64,000 nt of DNA from Gordius sp. MW1 (Eukaryota; Nematomorpha; Gordioida; Gordea; Gordiidae): NCBI GenBank assembly GCA_964036665.1, contig OZ038532.1, positions 12,170,537 to 12,234,536 on the forward strand, given 5' to 3'. This document shows, piece after piece, positions 40,067 to 50,521 of this stretch; position 1 is the first letter of the stretch; each line of letters begins with the position of its first letter. Made by a program: the position numbers and the translations under genes. The notes under the pieces are model-generated. The model saw only the letters and a program-made list of their open reading frames with translations. It was not told the DNA's origin and ran no database searches.

Positions 40067-41895
40067 TTATAAAAATTTTTTTTTATTGATTTTTATTAAT
40101 AATAATTGTTTCTCAAAATTGTTGTCTGATAAGCAGGAACGCTTGGCAGTTAATACAGCATTAGCTATACTAAAAACCCGCTCCACAGGGGCAGATGAGG
40201 GGATTGGAGTATTATACTTAATAAACAAATTTTTTAAAGGAGGAAATTTATCAAAAACATTCAATGTTTTGTCCCTCGATTCAAAAAATTGCGACAAAAT
40301 ATCATCCTCCAATCCCCCCTCTACTTCCTCGTCAAAAAATGATATTTCGGAATTGACGGCTCTTTCGTTATCATTTCTAGGGGTTTCAATCCCTTTTTTC
40401 AATAACACTAAAAGATTATTCTTTAAAGCAGGGGTAGGCAACGCGGCGCCCGCGGGCGCCATGGCGCCCCCGATTGATTTTTAATGCGCCCTCGCTGGAC
40501 AATGTAAATGTATGATATGAGCGTATCTAATAACACGCACGTATTTTTTGTTAGTGTGTGATCGTATTTCAAATAGACCACGCGTAGACCGTGCATTTAA
40601 AACTACCAAGTAATCCGAAATTTTCTTTCAAAACCCTTCATAAATAAATGTAAAAGAAAAAGAACATATTATTCTAACGATGAATGGGAACATCTATATT
40701 ATTACGTAGATTACAAAGGGAAGTGTATTTGTTTGTTGTGTAATAATAGTGTTGCGATTCCCAAGAAAAGTAATATTGAACGACATTTTAAGACCGTTCA
40801 TACAAATTTTGATAGTGACTATCCAATGAACTTTGAAATTAGAAGACAAAAATTATTTCTTTAAAATCTTCAAGAACTAACCAGCAAAGCTTTTTTAATA
40901 AACCACTGCAACAACATAAAGCAGCAACGATCGCGTCATATAAAATATCGCATTTGCTAGCTAAGAATAAAAAACCATTTACAGATAGATTAAAAGAAAT
41001 TAGCTGAAAATATGGACACCCAAGTTTTACACTGAATTATATGTATTATTATGTATGACACCAACTAAAGTTATAAAAAATCTGTTTTTTGATGCCTATT
41101 TATACCTGTTGATTATCTGTAAAATATGCGCCCTCGGCGATTTTCAAATTTATTATTGCGCCCTTAAGGACAAACAGGTTGCCGACCCCTGCTTTAAAGG
41201 TTCATTTTCTCTAAGTTTAATCCAAGGCCATTGAAGCTTGAACATTGGATGCATAATGGCCGAAAGAAGATATTGATCTTCATATATATGTTGAAATCTT
41301 TAAAAAAAAGAAAATATATGCAATTAATTTGATAGTAATAGGTTTATTACCTTTTATTAATCCCATTTAATACAGCGTCAATCAATGGTTGACCATATTT
41401 TAGACTAGTAATTTTTTTTAATTTCAAAATAACTATTGTTATTGTTGGAGTCAAATAGCCCAAATGCATATTTTCCTCACTTTCTAAAATAGTGAGAGCG
41501 GTAGCAACAGGTTCCATGATCTATTTTAATATTTAAAATTTATTATAATATTTATCCTAAAAAATTTTATTAGGACTTACACTACAGTATTCTTCCTAAA
41601 ATATTTTATCATTGGTTGTATGCCTTGCTAATCCTCCCATGTCGCATACTTTGTCAAATAAATGAGGTTTATCTTTTATTAATGAGTCAATTAATTTTAA
41701 GGAATTATAATATGAATTCCATCTTGTAACAACAGGTCTTATAAGCAACCTTGATAAATTTTTCTTTACATCATCAGCAAATGATGTCGCCTGATTTTGC
41801 TTGTTCCATAAATTTTTGCATTTATCAAATGCACTTTTTAATATGTTTTTAAAAGATGGAATTTCTAGTGCCTTTTCAGCATCGACACTTGCCAC
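40067..41895 (-). pseudogene. hAT transposase, C-terminal two-thirds, interrupted
   Basis: From the 5' side on -: RPVVTRWNSYYNSLKLIDSL (41596-41895), the MEPVATALTILE and MHLGYLTPT block (about 41350-41520), an IMHPMFKLQWPW segment (about 41205-41300), and after the nested insertion the dimerisation domain with NTPIPSSAPVERVFSIANAV and CLSDNNFEKQLLLIK. These are standard hAT blocks in standard order. The N-terminal BED finger is not visible and the nested element breaks the frame, so it is listed as a pseudogene; some gaps could be introns. Confidence 0.88.
40429..41191 (+). mobile_element. Nested hAT element, 763 bp, 8-bp target duplication CTTTAAAG
   Basis: Ends CAGGGGTAGGCAAC and GTTGCCGACCCCTG are inverted with one mismatch. 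The octamer CTTTAAAG flanks it on both sides (40421-40428 and 41192-41199). CAGGGGTCGGCAAC-type ends are typical of hAT-Charlie-like families. On + it keeps a BED-finger start: YYYVDYKGKCICLLC, then IERHFKTVH, followed by MNFEIRRQKL and a stop, so it is a deletion derivative of an autonomous element. It splits the older hAT transposase in the opposite orientation. Confidence 0.93.
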
Positions 41896-42676
41896 TAGAT
41901 TAAGATTGTGGTTGTTAAAAGTATTTCGGAATTGGTAATAGGAAACAGGAAAAACAGCTGAATAAAAAATATAAGACTTTTTTGTTAAAAATTCGGATTA
42001 ACATTAATTTTTAAATAAATAAAAATAATAAAGGTTTTTAAAATTGAACAAACGTTAAATTTGAACGCGTTCATCAAAAAAACGAACGCGTTCACGTTCA
42101 AAGTTCATTAGAAAATAAAAGAACGCCGTTCATGAACGCGTTCACAAAATTTGAACGCGTTCCGTGAACGCGTTCATATTGAACGCGTTCGTTTACAGCA
42201 CTATTTTAAATTAATTCATTACAAAATATATATTTACTAATAAAGCTTAGGCTTATATATTAATGTTTTGCAAAATCGTAGCATTTACTGAAAATTTAAT
42301 AGATTAGAATGCACCTGCCAACCTTATCATTATAATTGGAAAGGAAATGTAAATGTCAAAATAAATGCATAATGGGATTTTTAGAATGAGAATTTCAGAA
42401 GCGGGCTATAATGGAGCAATCATAAATCTGGCAGACTCATGATTGAACTCTTTATCAATCGTTCGGCATGCACAGAAATCGCAGGGAACTCAAATAATCT
42501 CTAGCCAAATCAATAAAAGTAAGTTAATTAACAATTAAAAATATCATCACATAAAACGGAATGATGTAACTGTTGCGGAATTTGAAGATATTTTCGTAAT
42601 ATTACTAGTTTATCAGAACTCATGTTTGTATGTTCATATTATATTAATGCTTACTATATATATATGTAATAAATAA

Positions 42677-43156
42677 ATTCGGGCCTTCGGCCCTCGTGGG
42701 AAGGGGGAGGGGGGAAGGGAAGGGGGAACGAAACTCATCTATACTCCGTATAAACGTAGCATATGTGCTATGCAATTTATGGGCGAGAAAGGTGGGATAG
42801 GGCGAGAATGCCTATAGGGGGGTATTAAATGCAAAATAATTGGACTGACGGGCATAGGGTAAATATCAATGGTAACCAATTTAAAAACGAAACAAAAATT
42901 AAAATTTCAATCACATTATGGCCAATGGTCATTTTTTCCATTGGTCAGTAGCCTGCGGACGGTCAAAAAGTCATATCATCAATGGTATTAACAAAGACAA
43001 TATATTAATTTAATTTAAAAAAATATAAAAAAAAATTTGTCCTCTACTGGGATTGAACACGAACCTCCAAGTCACAAAGCTGGCGCCATAACTTGGTGGA
43101 CAACGGACAACGGACGGATGGACAACAAAAAACGAGCCCATAAATTGCATAGCATT
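42677..43156 (-). mobile_element. Repeat-family copy F, reverse orientation, short and complete
   Basis: On + it starts with the hairpin GGGCCTTCGGCCC (42681-42693), then TTATGGGCGAGAAAGGTGGG, the satellite core inverted (GGCCAATGGTCATTTTTTCC), a T-arm-like AACCTCCAAGTC / TTGAACACGAACC segment and ends with CCCATAAATTGCATAGCA at about 43138. It has both ends but only one satellite monomer, showing that the monomer number varies between copies. Confidence 0.85.
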
Positions 43157-43214
43157 AAAAATTAAACTTAATTTAGTATCTCTAATTATACAGGCCAATA
43201 AAAATATTTAAAGC

Positions 43215-43331
43215 CGAGATCTCGATTATAGAATCTCGTCTCGACTCGTCTCGAGTTAAAAATAATCGTCTCGATCTCGACTAAATCTTTTAAATTCTCC
43301 GAGATTTTTCTCGGGGTTTCCGCATCACTAA
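43215..43331. repeat. TCTCG-rich palindromic cluster with CCGCATCACTA end
   Basis: CCGAGATCTCGATTATAGAA, CTCGTCTCGACTCGTCTCGA and ATCGTCTCGATCTCGAC are direct and inverted TCTCG/CGAGA repeats. It ends GGGGTTTCCGCATCACTA, a plausible hAT-type terminus (TAGTGATGC in inverse). Confidence 0.45.
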
Positions 43332-43962
43332 CTGACCCCATGCCTCGGCCAGATATCTGCATCCAACATTTCGGTAATGTACAAGAAGGAGCTTTCAAAG
43401 GTAAGTATTATATTTTTTGGTGGGTCGGAATAATCTTTCGGATCTTTAGCAAATCCAGTTAACGGTATTAGCTAGCAAGGATTAGTTGTGGCGGAGTCTT
43501 AATGGGAACCGTTTTCCTGTGGAAAGAAGGTGGAAGGAGATTTGAAGGTGCATCTCCTTACTATGAGTGTTGAGACTGAAAAAATTTCGTATGATGTTAA
43601 CTGCTTATCTCGTGGGGCGTCTAAAGGTATATGCCGTAGTCCAAGTAAATGTTGATAAAGGAGAGGTAAAGTGGATAGGGGGATCGTTTACTTAGTAGGG
43701 GACGATTTTAGATATATCAGATGTTTTATAGATCAAAATTAAAGATTTTATTATGTATATAGGTATCAATACAATTTTATATCTATCTATAACTATTCAT
43801 TATAAAAATGCGTAAACGTACATTTTATATAATTAAACAGTAATTACAATAATAAATAACGCATGGAGTTATTACGGATCCTTACACCTCATTTCAAATT
43901 GAGGGACACCCAGGTCCGTGCTGTCCCGCCCTGGAGTATTCTCCAGTAGGTACATTTCTTCC

Positions 43963-44598
43963 TCAAAGCTGACCACGACCTGATAGGTGTCCATCGTAAC
44001 CACTTCCACGCCTACCGACTCCGCCGTCGCTATCGATACTACCGGCGTTATCGATACTACCGACTCTACCGCCGCTACCGTCCTGTCTTGCCTTGCTGGC
44101 CTGGACTGTTCGCCTACACATCGGCATTGGGTGCCATCGGTTACATTCTCGGCAGAAGATGGTCTGCCTTATTCCTGCCTGAAGTCCTGCCTGCGGACAG
44201 TGTGACGCCCTTCTTTTTTCTTCCCCTCTCGCCTCGGAACGTCTAGGACGATCCTGGGGGCGTTGCGTCATTGTTGTTTGGGCTGCGCTCGGGGCCACAT
44301 TTTAATGCTGAACCCGGTCAACCCGTCCAGCTATACCCCGGGATAGGCCACGGTGTCTGGATACAGCGTTGCTATGCCTACCCGAAATAGGTCTAGCCGT
44401 ATCCTGACGTGTTGCCTGTCTAAGCCTACCCGCCGCTCTTTCATCTGAGTGGGTGTGTTCGTGATGAACGCTAACGTAGGGTTCCATCGGCCTTCGCTCC
44501 CGGACCTCGAATACAATAGGTCTTGGCATCTCCCTTCGTTCGTGTGCTATCGCTCTTAAGCGCACTTCCGCGATCACCCATTCAGTTACGTATTCCAT
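43963..44598 (-). pseudogene. Arginine-rich ORF with CCHC-like motif downstream of gypsy pol
   Basis: Starts MEYVTEWVIAEVRLRAIAHE (44598), continues for about 98 residues to a stop at 44302, and resumes in frame for about 110 residues to 43963. The protein is very rich in Arg, with a C-x2-C-x3-H-x4-C motif (CRECNRWHPMPMC) and a Gly/Ser/Asp-rich tail. The codon content is markedly GC-rich for this window. It lies where an envelope-like or gag-like third ORF would be in gypsy elements with extra ORFs. No domain is recognised. Confidence 0.5.
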
Positions 44599-44629
44599 CT
44601 ATTAGATAAAATATAAAAAGATTATTATA

Positions 44630-47290
44630 TCAATCTAGAGCGTAATTGTTCCACGTGACGCACGTGTCTACCCGGAGGAGCTAGTACTTCTATCTCGTAC
44701 TTTTTGGACTCTTCTGAGATAGGATCTTTGCTTCTAACCATTTATCCTTCCCAATATAATTACGCGCCCATACAGCATCACCGTTTTTAAATTTAGAATC
44801 GCAATGTGATGTGGTGTCCAATTGCGCGGATCGTAACATCGTATCTACTAGCGTGTGTGGTAAACGGCCCAGAAATATCTCGCTAACCGGTTGTCGAGAA
44901 GGGAATCTTGGGGCGACGGTATGGTATAGTCGATAAAGCCATGCCCCGTCCTTTTGGATCTTCCACAGCAACGTGCCTTAAATTCATTTGTACTCGGATG
45001 ATACGGAGGGGTAAGTAAATGCTGTATTCCCCATTTACTACAAAATCCTTCAAACTCGACGCTGGCAAAAGCGGTGCCGTTGTCGGATACCATCGTCTTG
45101 GATAGCCCATAAGCACCTGCAAGATTATTTAAGAAGTCGACTACTACTTCCGTAGATAACTTGCTCACTTGTTTATATTTTACAAAACTGTAGTGCGCAT
45201 CTACGAGAATAATATACCGTTTTCCTTCAAAGTCATAGAAATCAAGGTGAATTCTTTCCCAACTTGTTTTGTTGGCGGCCATCTCGCCTTCCTGTCGTGT
45301 CTAGGCGTCTTGGCAAGTTTTCCGCATTGTCCCACGAACACGGTAATATTTCGTGATATCTTGGGCCACCAGACGTGTCTTTTCGCTGGACCTTTCATCT
45401 TAGCTTAATTTGACTACTTGAGGTCGCAACACTGACGGAATTACTATATTTTCGTTGCGTAGTAACACGTTGTTTTTGACCTCCAGTTTATGTATCAAGC
45501 TTCGATAAGTAGATGGTAACGTCTCTAGCGTACTTTTTCCCATCAAGTAATTTAACACCAAAATTAAGTCTGGATCCTCTTGGACTAATTTTGCAAGATC
45601 GAAATCGCCGCAGTTTTTTGTTATTACATTTACTTCTGCGAAGTTTTGGCCTTCTAACTCTTCGTACGTTGCCATCATTATCGTTTCCCAATCTTGAGTG
45701 TCTGGCAAGTGATTTGACTTACCTGTGCGGTAATGTTGCGTTGAAATTTCCCAGCGCTAATAACCATTTTTGCAACCTCGGGCTTAACAATAGATCCCTA
45801 ATGTCCTTTGCAAAAAGTGATACCAGCGGTTTGTGGTCGGTAAAGATATCGAAACTTCGACCAATTAAATATTCACGGCAACGGGTCAAACTCACTCACC
45901 GTCAAAGCCTTCTTTTCAATTACTGAGTAATTAAGTTCTGGTTTGGAAAATTTTTGTGAGAAGTATAGAATTGGGCGTTCTTCCTGACCGATTACATGCA
46001 ATAGCACACCGCCTACACCTAGCTATGACGCATCCACCGCAACGGCTAATGGTAGATCGGGAACAAAGCATGCAGAACAGGATCTTTCGTTCAAATCTTC
46101 TTTAACGCATCGAACGCTTCCGGCTCCTTGGTCCGCCATACAGATTTTACTTCGTCCGTCGTCAACAAGTATAAAGGTGCCGCTATCTCTGCGATGTTAG
46201 GCATAAACTTGTTGTAGTAATTCACTGACTCAAGAAAGGATAAGGATAGTGTCTCTTTCTCATTTTGAGGTCGTCGCATTTTAAGGATAGCATCCACTTT
46301 ATTTGTAAAGGACGAACGACTCCAATACCCAATTGATGTCCCAAATATTTTAGTTCTGACACTTCTATGGCGCATTTGCTACGTTTTCCCCATAATCCTC
46401 TTTCCTTTCGTTCCAATACTGCCAACAAGTTATAATCATGGTCATTCATTGTAGCTCCCAATACAAGAACGTCGTCTAAGTATTAAAACACACCAGAAAA
46501 ACCTTGAAATATTGACGCCATGGTCTTCTGAAACACGGGCGCACTTAGGCTGAGACCGAAAGGTAGTTTTTAAGCACGAACAAGCCTAAGGACGTGTTTA
46601 TCGTGGTCAACTTTGATGAGCGGTTATTTAACTTGATTTAAAGGTAAGCGTTAGCAAAGTCCAACTTACTAAAATATTTTGCCCCTTTAAGGTTTGCGAA
46701 GATTTCCTCGATTCTGGGTAGGGGATACTTTATTTTTACTACCTACGGGTTAAGAGAAACCCTGTAATCCGCGCTTAGCCGCAAGCTGCCATCGGGCTTT
46801 ATGACGGGTACCAATGGCGTAGCCCATTCACTAAATTCTACCGGCTCGATTATCCCTTGTACTACCCATTGTAGCAAGATGGCTTCTACTTTCTCCCGTC
46901 AAACAAATGGAATTCTCCGCGCTGGCCGAAACCTTAGTACAACGTCTGGCTTCAGTATTAGGCATCCAAGCTCGTCTATAAAGCACAATCCACACCATTT
47001 GTTTAACGGCCCTATTGCCCTGAGCCATTGCCACCCTAGTATTGGTATAATCTCCACCGAGGTTATATAAAGGGGTAATATTAATCTCTTGCTGGCTAGA
47101 TCTACCCTAGCATTAATTTTCCTACTATTTCTATTTCGCCCCCGTCTACCTGCCTAGCCCTGATATTTGTTTTATCTGATTTATTATTAGGCCAGGTAGA
47201 CCTAAATTTTGTTTTGCTTATTAGCGATATGATGGCTCCACTGTCTCCTAACCACGCAATTACTTTTTTGTATATTTTTAATTTAGTTAA
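44630..47290 (-). pseudogene. gypsy pol: protease, RT, RNase H, integrase, with stops
   Basis: Protease has the GDSGA active site. RT motifs include [40 protein letters not shown] and a YLDDVLVLG box preceded by an in-frame stop. Downstream of RT lie connection and RNase H pieces (for example FLESVNYYNKFMPNIAEIAA, TTDEVKSVW). The integrase core reads WERIHLDFYDFEGKRYIILV, TMVSDNGTAFASVEFEGFCS and YHPSTN; its catalytic glutamate region is frameshifted. The C-terminal barrel has FKNGDAVWARN and the end VLAPPGRHVRHVEQLRSRLI, then a stop near 44630. Multiple breaks make it non-functional. Confidence 0.88.
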
Positions 47291-48300
47291 GGGGCGGCTA
47301 CTTTGTGTAAGCCCCTCAAAATTATTTTAATTCCATTTACGTATTTATCCTCTTCGTTACTGTTTACCCTTTCAGTTTTATCCCCAAACATTTTATTAAT
47401 CCTTATTTTATTCCCAAAACATTTATTAATCCCTAAATTTGTTGTTATTTTATTTATTTTTCCTACATCGTGTTTAAAAAATAGGGTCCTCAGGGTTAGG
47501 GTTCTTTTCTTCGCTGGCACCCGTAATAGTTCATCAGATGACATTACACTATCTTCTTTCTTTATTTTTAAGGGAAAGCATGGTAAGGAGGGCCTGTTAT
47601 CTACTAGAAAGATTGTTATTGGGGTTGGTAGGGACATTAAAGAAGGACATAATTTAAATGGTATTTGCTTTCGTTTAACAAGGTTGAAAAGTGATGGGGG
47701 TACAACATCAGTTGCGTTTTCTAATTTAAAGGGATTTTTATTGCAAGGCAAAGATATTATGGGAGAGGGGAAGGATTTAAAGGAAAGATATGCATGTGTC
47801 ATATGTTGTTTTTTTCTTAAAAGAAAAGGCTATAATTAGGAGGGTAATTTTATGTTAGGTCTCTTAAAAGTTAAGAAAGTAGGGCATATGTTTGGTGAGA
47901 GGAACATTAAGGGAGGGATAAATTTTATCGGTTTTTGTTCGTTTTTAATAAAAGGGGATGTGTATATTGATGGTGGTTAACTTATTGAAGGGAAAAGATT
48001 TCACTAGGGATGGGAAAGTTAGGTTGCTATTTTTACTAACAGGGATGGTGGGAATACTAAGAGGTTTGATCTTTAAGGGACTGATGTTTATTTTTTGTTT
48101 AAGTTGGATAGGCTCATCTAACAAAGGAGGGACTGGGCTTTGAACATGTTTTAACGGTATTATTGAATTTACAGTTGAAGGAATATATTTAAAGGGGGTT
48201 GGGTTGTTTATTAGGGGAGGGGGGGGGTTGGACTATTTATTAAGGGAGGGGGTTTTGGGCTGTTATTTAGGGGAAGGGCTGGACTAAGTAATTTTTTTAG
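47287..48300 (-). pseudogene. Proline-rich gag-like lead of the gypsy element
   Basis: On - the text is low-complexity, Pro/Lys/Ser-rich (for example SPTPPPPLINNPTPFKYIPS), then an open 171-residue frame (47802-47287) that ends just before the protease. An overlapping + frame of 178 residues is judged a shadow because the - frame is collinear with pol. No capsid or zinc-knuckle motif is recognised. Confidence 0.4.
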
Positions 48301-48310
48301 ATAGTATTTA

Positions 48311-50296
48311 ACGATCTGTGTAGCAGCCCTCCCTGGTTGCTACCCTTTCTCTCCCTTTCTGCACTGGCAACCACAAGTGCTTGTTCCAGGTTGCGTCAGT
48401 GAGAGATAGGTTTTAGATAAATAGGAGATCCCAGTTCTTCATCATTTTTGATAGGAGCCGTAAAGCAGTAAATAGAGACCTGCTAAACTACTTTGCACAA
48501 TGTTTTATTTTTTAGTTTGCTTGAGGCCAACTCGAATCCAAAACCATTTTTTCATTTTAGTCATACTTATATTTTATAGTTATGGATACTATAGAGCTTT
48601 TGTAATTTTTATAATCAGGAGTTATGAATATGCTTTAATTTATGATTGCTTATAAGAGACCTAAGCAATTCATTTTAAACAAGCTAACAAATATGGCTTT
48701 TGGAAAAACTTTTATACAAAAAAGTTTATATTGTATGCAGGCAATCAGTCAGATGGTTCTTTTAAAGTTAGTACAAGCTTAAGAAATTATATTTTAAATT
48801 CTTATATTTTCTTGTCAGATCATTTTAATGTGAATACATTTTATATTCATTAACATATTTTAAATAAAAAGCATTTGCTTTTTATAATTTTCACTAAAAA
48901 CCTAGCATTTTTATTTTTATAAATAATTTTGGGTATAGTAAATTGCGTATAATTTTTAAACTACCATTTATAATTAAATAATTTTAACATAAACCAAGAG
49001 GCTTTAATAAACTTAAATTTAAAAATTGGGAAGCGTGTCTTTATTTGTGATAAAGCTCTGATCATTTTAAGAATGGGGTTTGATGTACCCTATAAGCCTG
49101 TTCAGGATTTCACAAGTACTTTTGACGTTAATCCATCATTTCCTTGTGATCTATCTTAAAGCTAAACGAATATCAATAAAATATCCTAATTTTAAGCTAA
49201 GTATGAGCAAGTCATATTGAATGTCAGTAATGTGAATGATTAAAGAGAGTAGATTTATCTAAAAAACAATGGATGAAAAATTTATCAAAAATATCAAATA
49301 AATTAGCAATCAAAAGTTATAAATGGCACAATAAAAAGCAGTTACACAAATAATTTAAAAATCAGATTATTTAATAATGTATATTGTACATTTATTTTAG
49401 CATTTTCAAAAATAGGCAAGTAAATAAATTATGCATGAAGCTATTTTAATACTAAACATTTAAAAAAGATTAAAAATAGATCTGATTTAGGAAATATTAT
49501 AAACAGTTGGTATTATTTAGAATAATCAGAATAAAAAAGAAATACTCTCCCTCATTGACGTTGCAAATGCATATAATCTCCAAATATTCCAAATCCAATG
49601 GCAAATCCTATCCTATGCAAGACTGGATGAAATCTAATTTTCCAATTAAATTTTTTATTTAAAAAAAATGCAAAAAAAATCGTCCTAATCATGGTTTTTT
49701 ATTGTTTTAGCAGAACTGATTTAGAATAGGCAGAACTATTCAACAGTAAGTTTGCATATAGCACTTATTTGATTAAATTAAATTATAACGTTCTCTAAAT
49801 TTCTCTATGCTACTGGAGGTTTGAACATAAGAAAGAAAATGGCTTTATACCTCAGGTTTAAAGGCCAAAGTCATAAATTTTATATAACATATGTCTCAAA
49901 TTAATGTAATGATCATTTTTTAGCAGTAACTTCATTGAAGGTCATCTCATGTATGTATCGCACATTCGGTTAAGTCATTTTGAAGTTAATAACTATTTTA
50001 AAAAGGGTCTTAATTTTGTACATGTTAAAATATTTTGTATCGGTGCGTTAAAACTCCTGTCTTTGCGATTGTTAATGGATAAACAGATGACTGCTCTACC
50101 AGATGATGAATGCATTCACAAATTGGAAAAATAATTATGATGTAGGACCTGTAGGACATTTGAAAGTTTAGAATAATGGATTTTGATAATATCCCTAAGG
50201 ATATGAATGCATTTACCTATTATGGCTTATTCACATGTATGATACATGCATTAGAATATATATTACTTCATATAAATAAACATCAAATATTTTTCT
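48311..50296. other. Intergenic DNA or first BLTP1 intron, no recognised gene
   Basis: CTCCCTGGTTGCTACCC and CTTGTTCCAGGTTGCGTCAG (48330-48405) may be LTR remains. The rest is AT-rich. The BLTP1 initiator exon must lie here or further left, but no credible ATG exon can be named; the frame at 49949-50134 does not match the family. Confidence 0.4.
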
Positions 50297-50453
50297 CATG
50301 GGCATAGCTAGCATTGAAATTAAAGGGGGGCAATAATGATACAGGGAGGGGCAAAATGATCATTTTTCAAATTTTAGCCATAATTTTAATAAATTTCAAC
50401 ATATTTTTGGATTTTTAGGGGGAAGCTGCCCCTCCTCATTGGCTATGCCCATG
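50297..50453. mobile_element. MITE, CATGGGCATAGCTAG type, 157 bp
   Basis: Ends CATGGGCATAGCTAGC and TTGGCTATGCCCATG are imperfect inverted repeats. Inside are AGGGAGGGGCAAAATGATCA, TTTTAGCCATAATTTTAATA and CTGCCCCTCCTC, the same order as in the copies at 55779 and 57563. No coding sequence. Confidence 0.8.
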
Positions 50454-50521
50454 ATTTTGCTTACAGTTTTTAAATTATTAATTAATATGAATGGCGTTTT
50501 ATAACTATATATGAATTTTAG

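Larger units (their letters stand above)
39775..42203 (-). mobile_element. hAT transposon with 8-bp target duplication and GAACGCGTTC subterminal repeats
   Basis: Ends are TAGTGCTGTAAAC and GTTTACAGCACTA, flanked by the identical octamer TTTTAAAT (39767-39774 and 42204-42211). Just inside both ends, 39803-39910 and 42060-42190, lie many copies of the palindrome GAACGCGTTC and variants such as GTTCACGTTC. Subterminal transposase-binding repeats and 8-bp duplications are hAT hallmarks. The transposase is on -, and a second hAT element is nested at 40429-41191. Confidence 0.93.
43340..48310 (-). mobile_element. Decayed Ty3/gypsy retrotransposon, 5' end at right
   Basis: On - the order is proline-rich gag-like linker (48300-47287), retropepsin (GDSGAIISLI, about 47234-47248), reverse transcriptase with YLDD (about 46471-46482), RNase H region, integrase (about 45290-44630) and a separate basic ORF (44598-43963). 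PR-RT-RH-IN is the Ty3/gypsy order. Stops and frameshifts recur through pol. Neither LTR is convincingly identified; 43340-43800 and 48310-48500 are candidates. Confidence 0.8.

Noticed and set aside
40086..40484. 132-residue + strand frame
   Set aside because: Antisense shadow of the hAT dimerisation domain.
47303..47839. 178-residue + strand ORF
   Set aside because: Overlaps the - strand gag-like frame that is collinear with the gypsy protease; its content is low-complexity and matches nothing.
49949..50134. 61-residue + strand frame as a BLTP1 first exon
   Set aside because: No membrane segment, no match to the family N-terminus and no suitable donor before the anchor exon.
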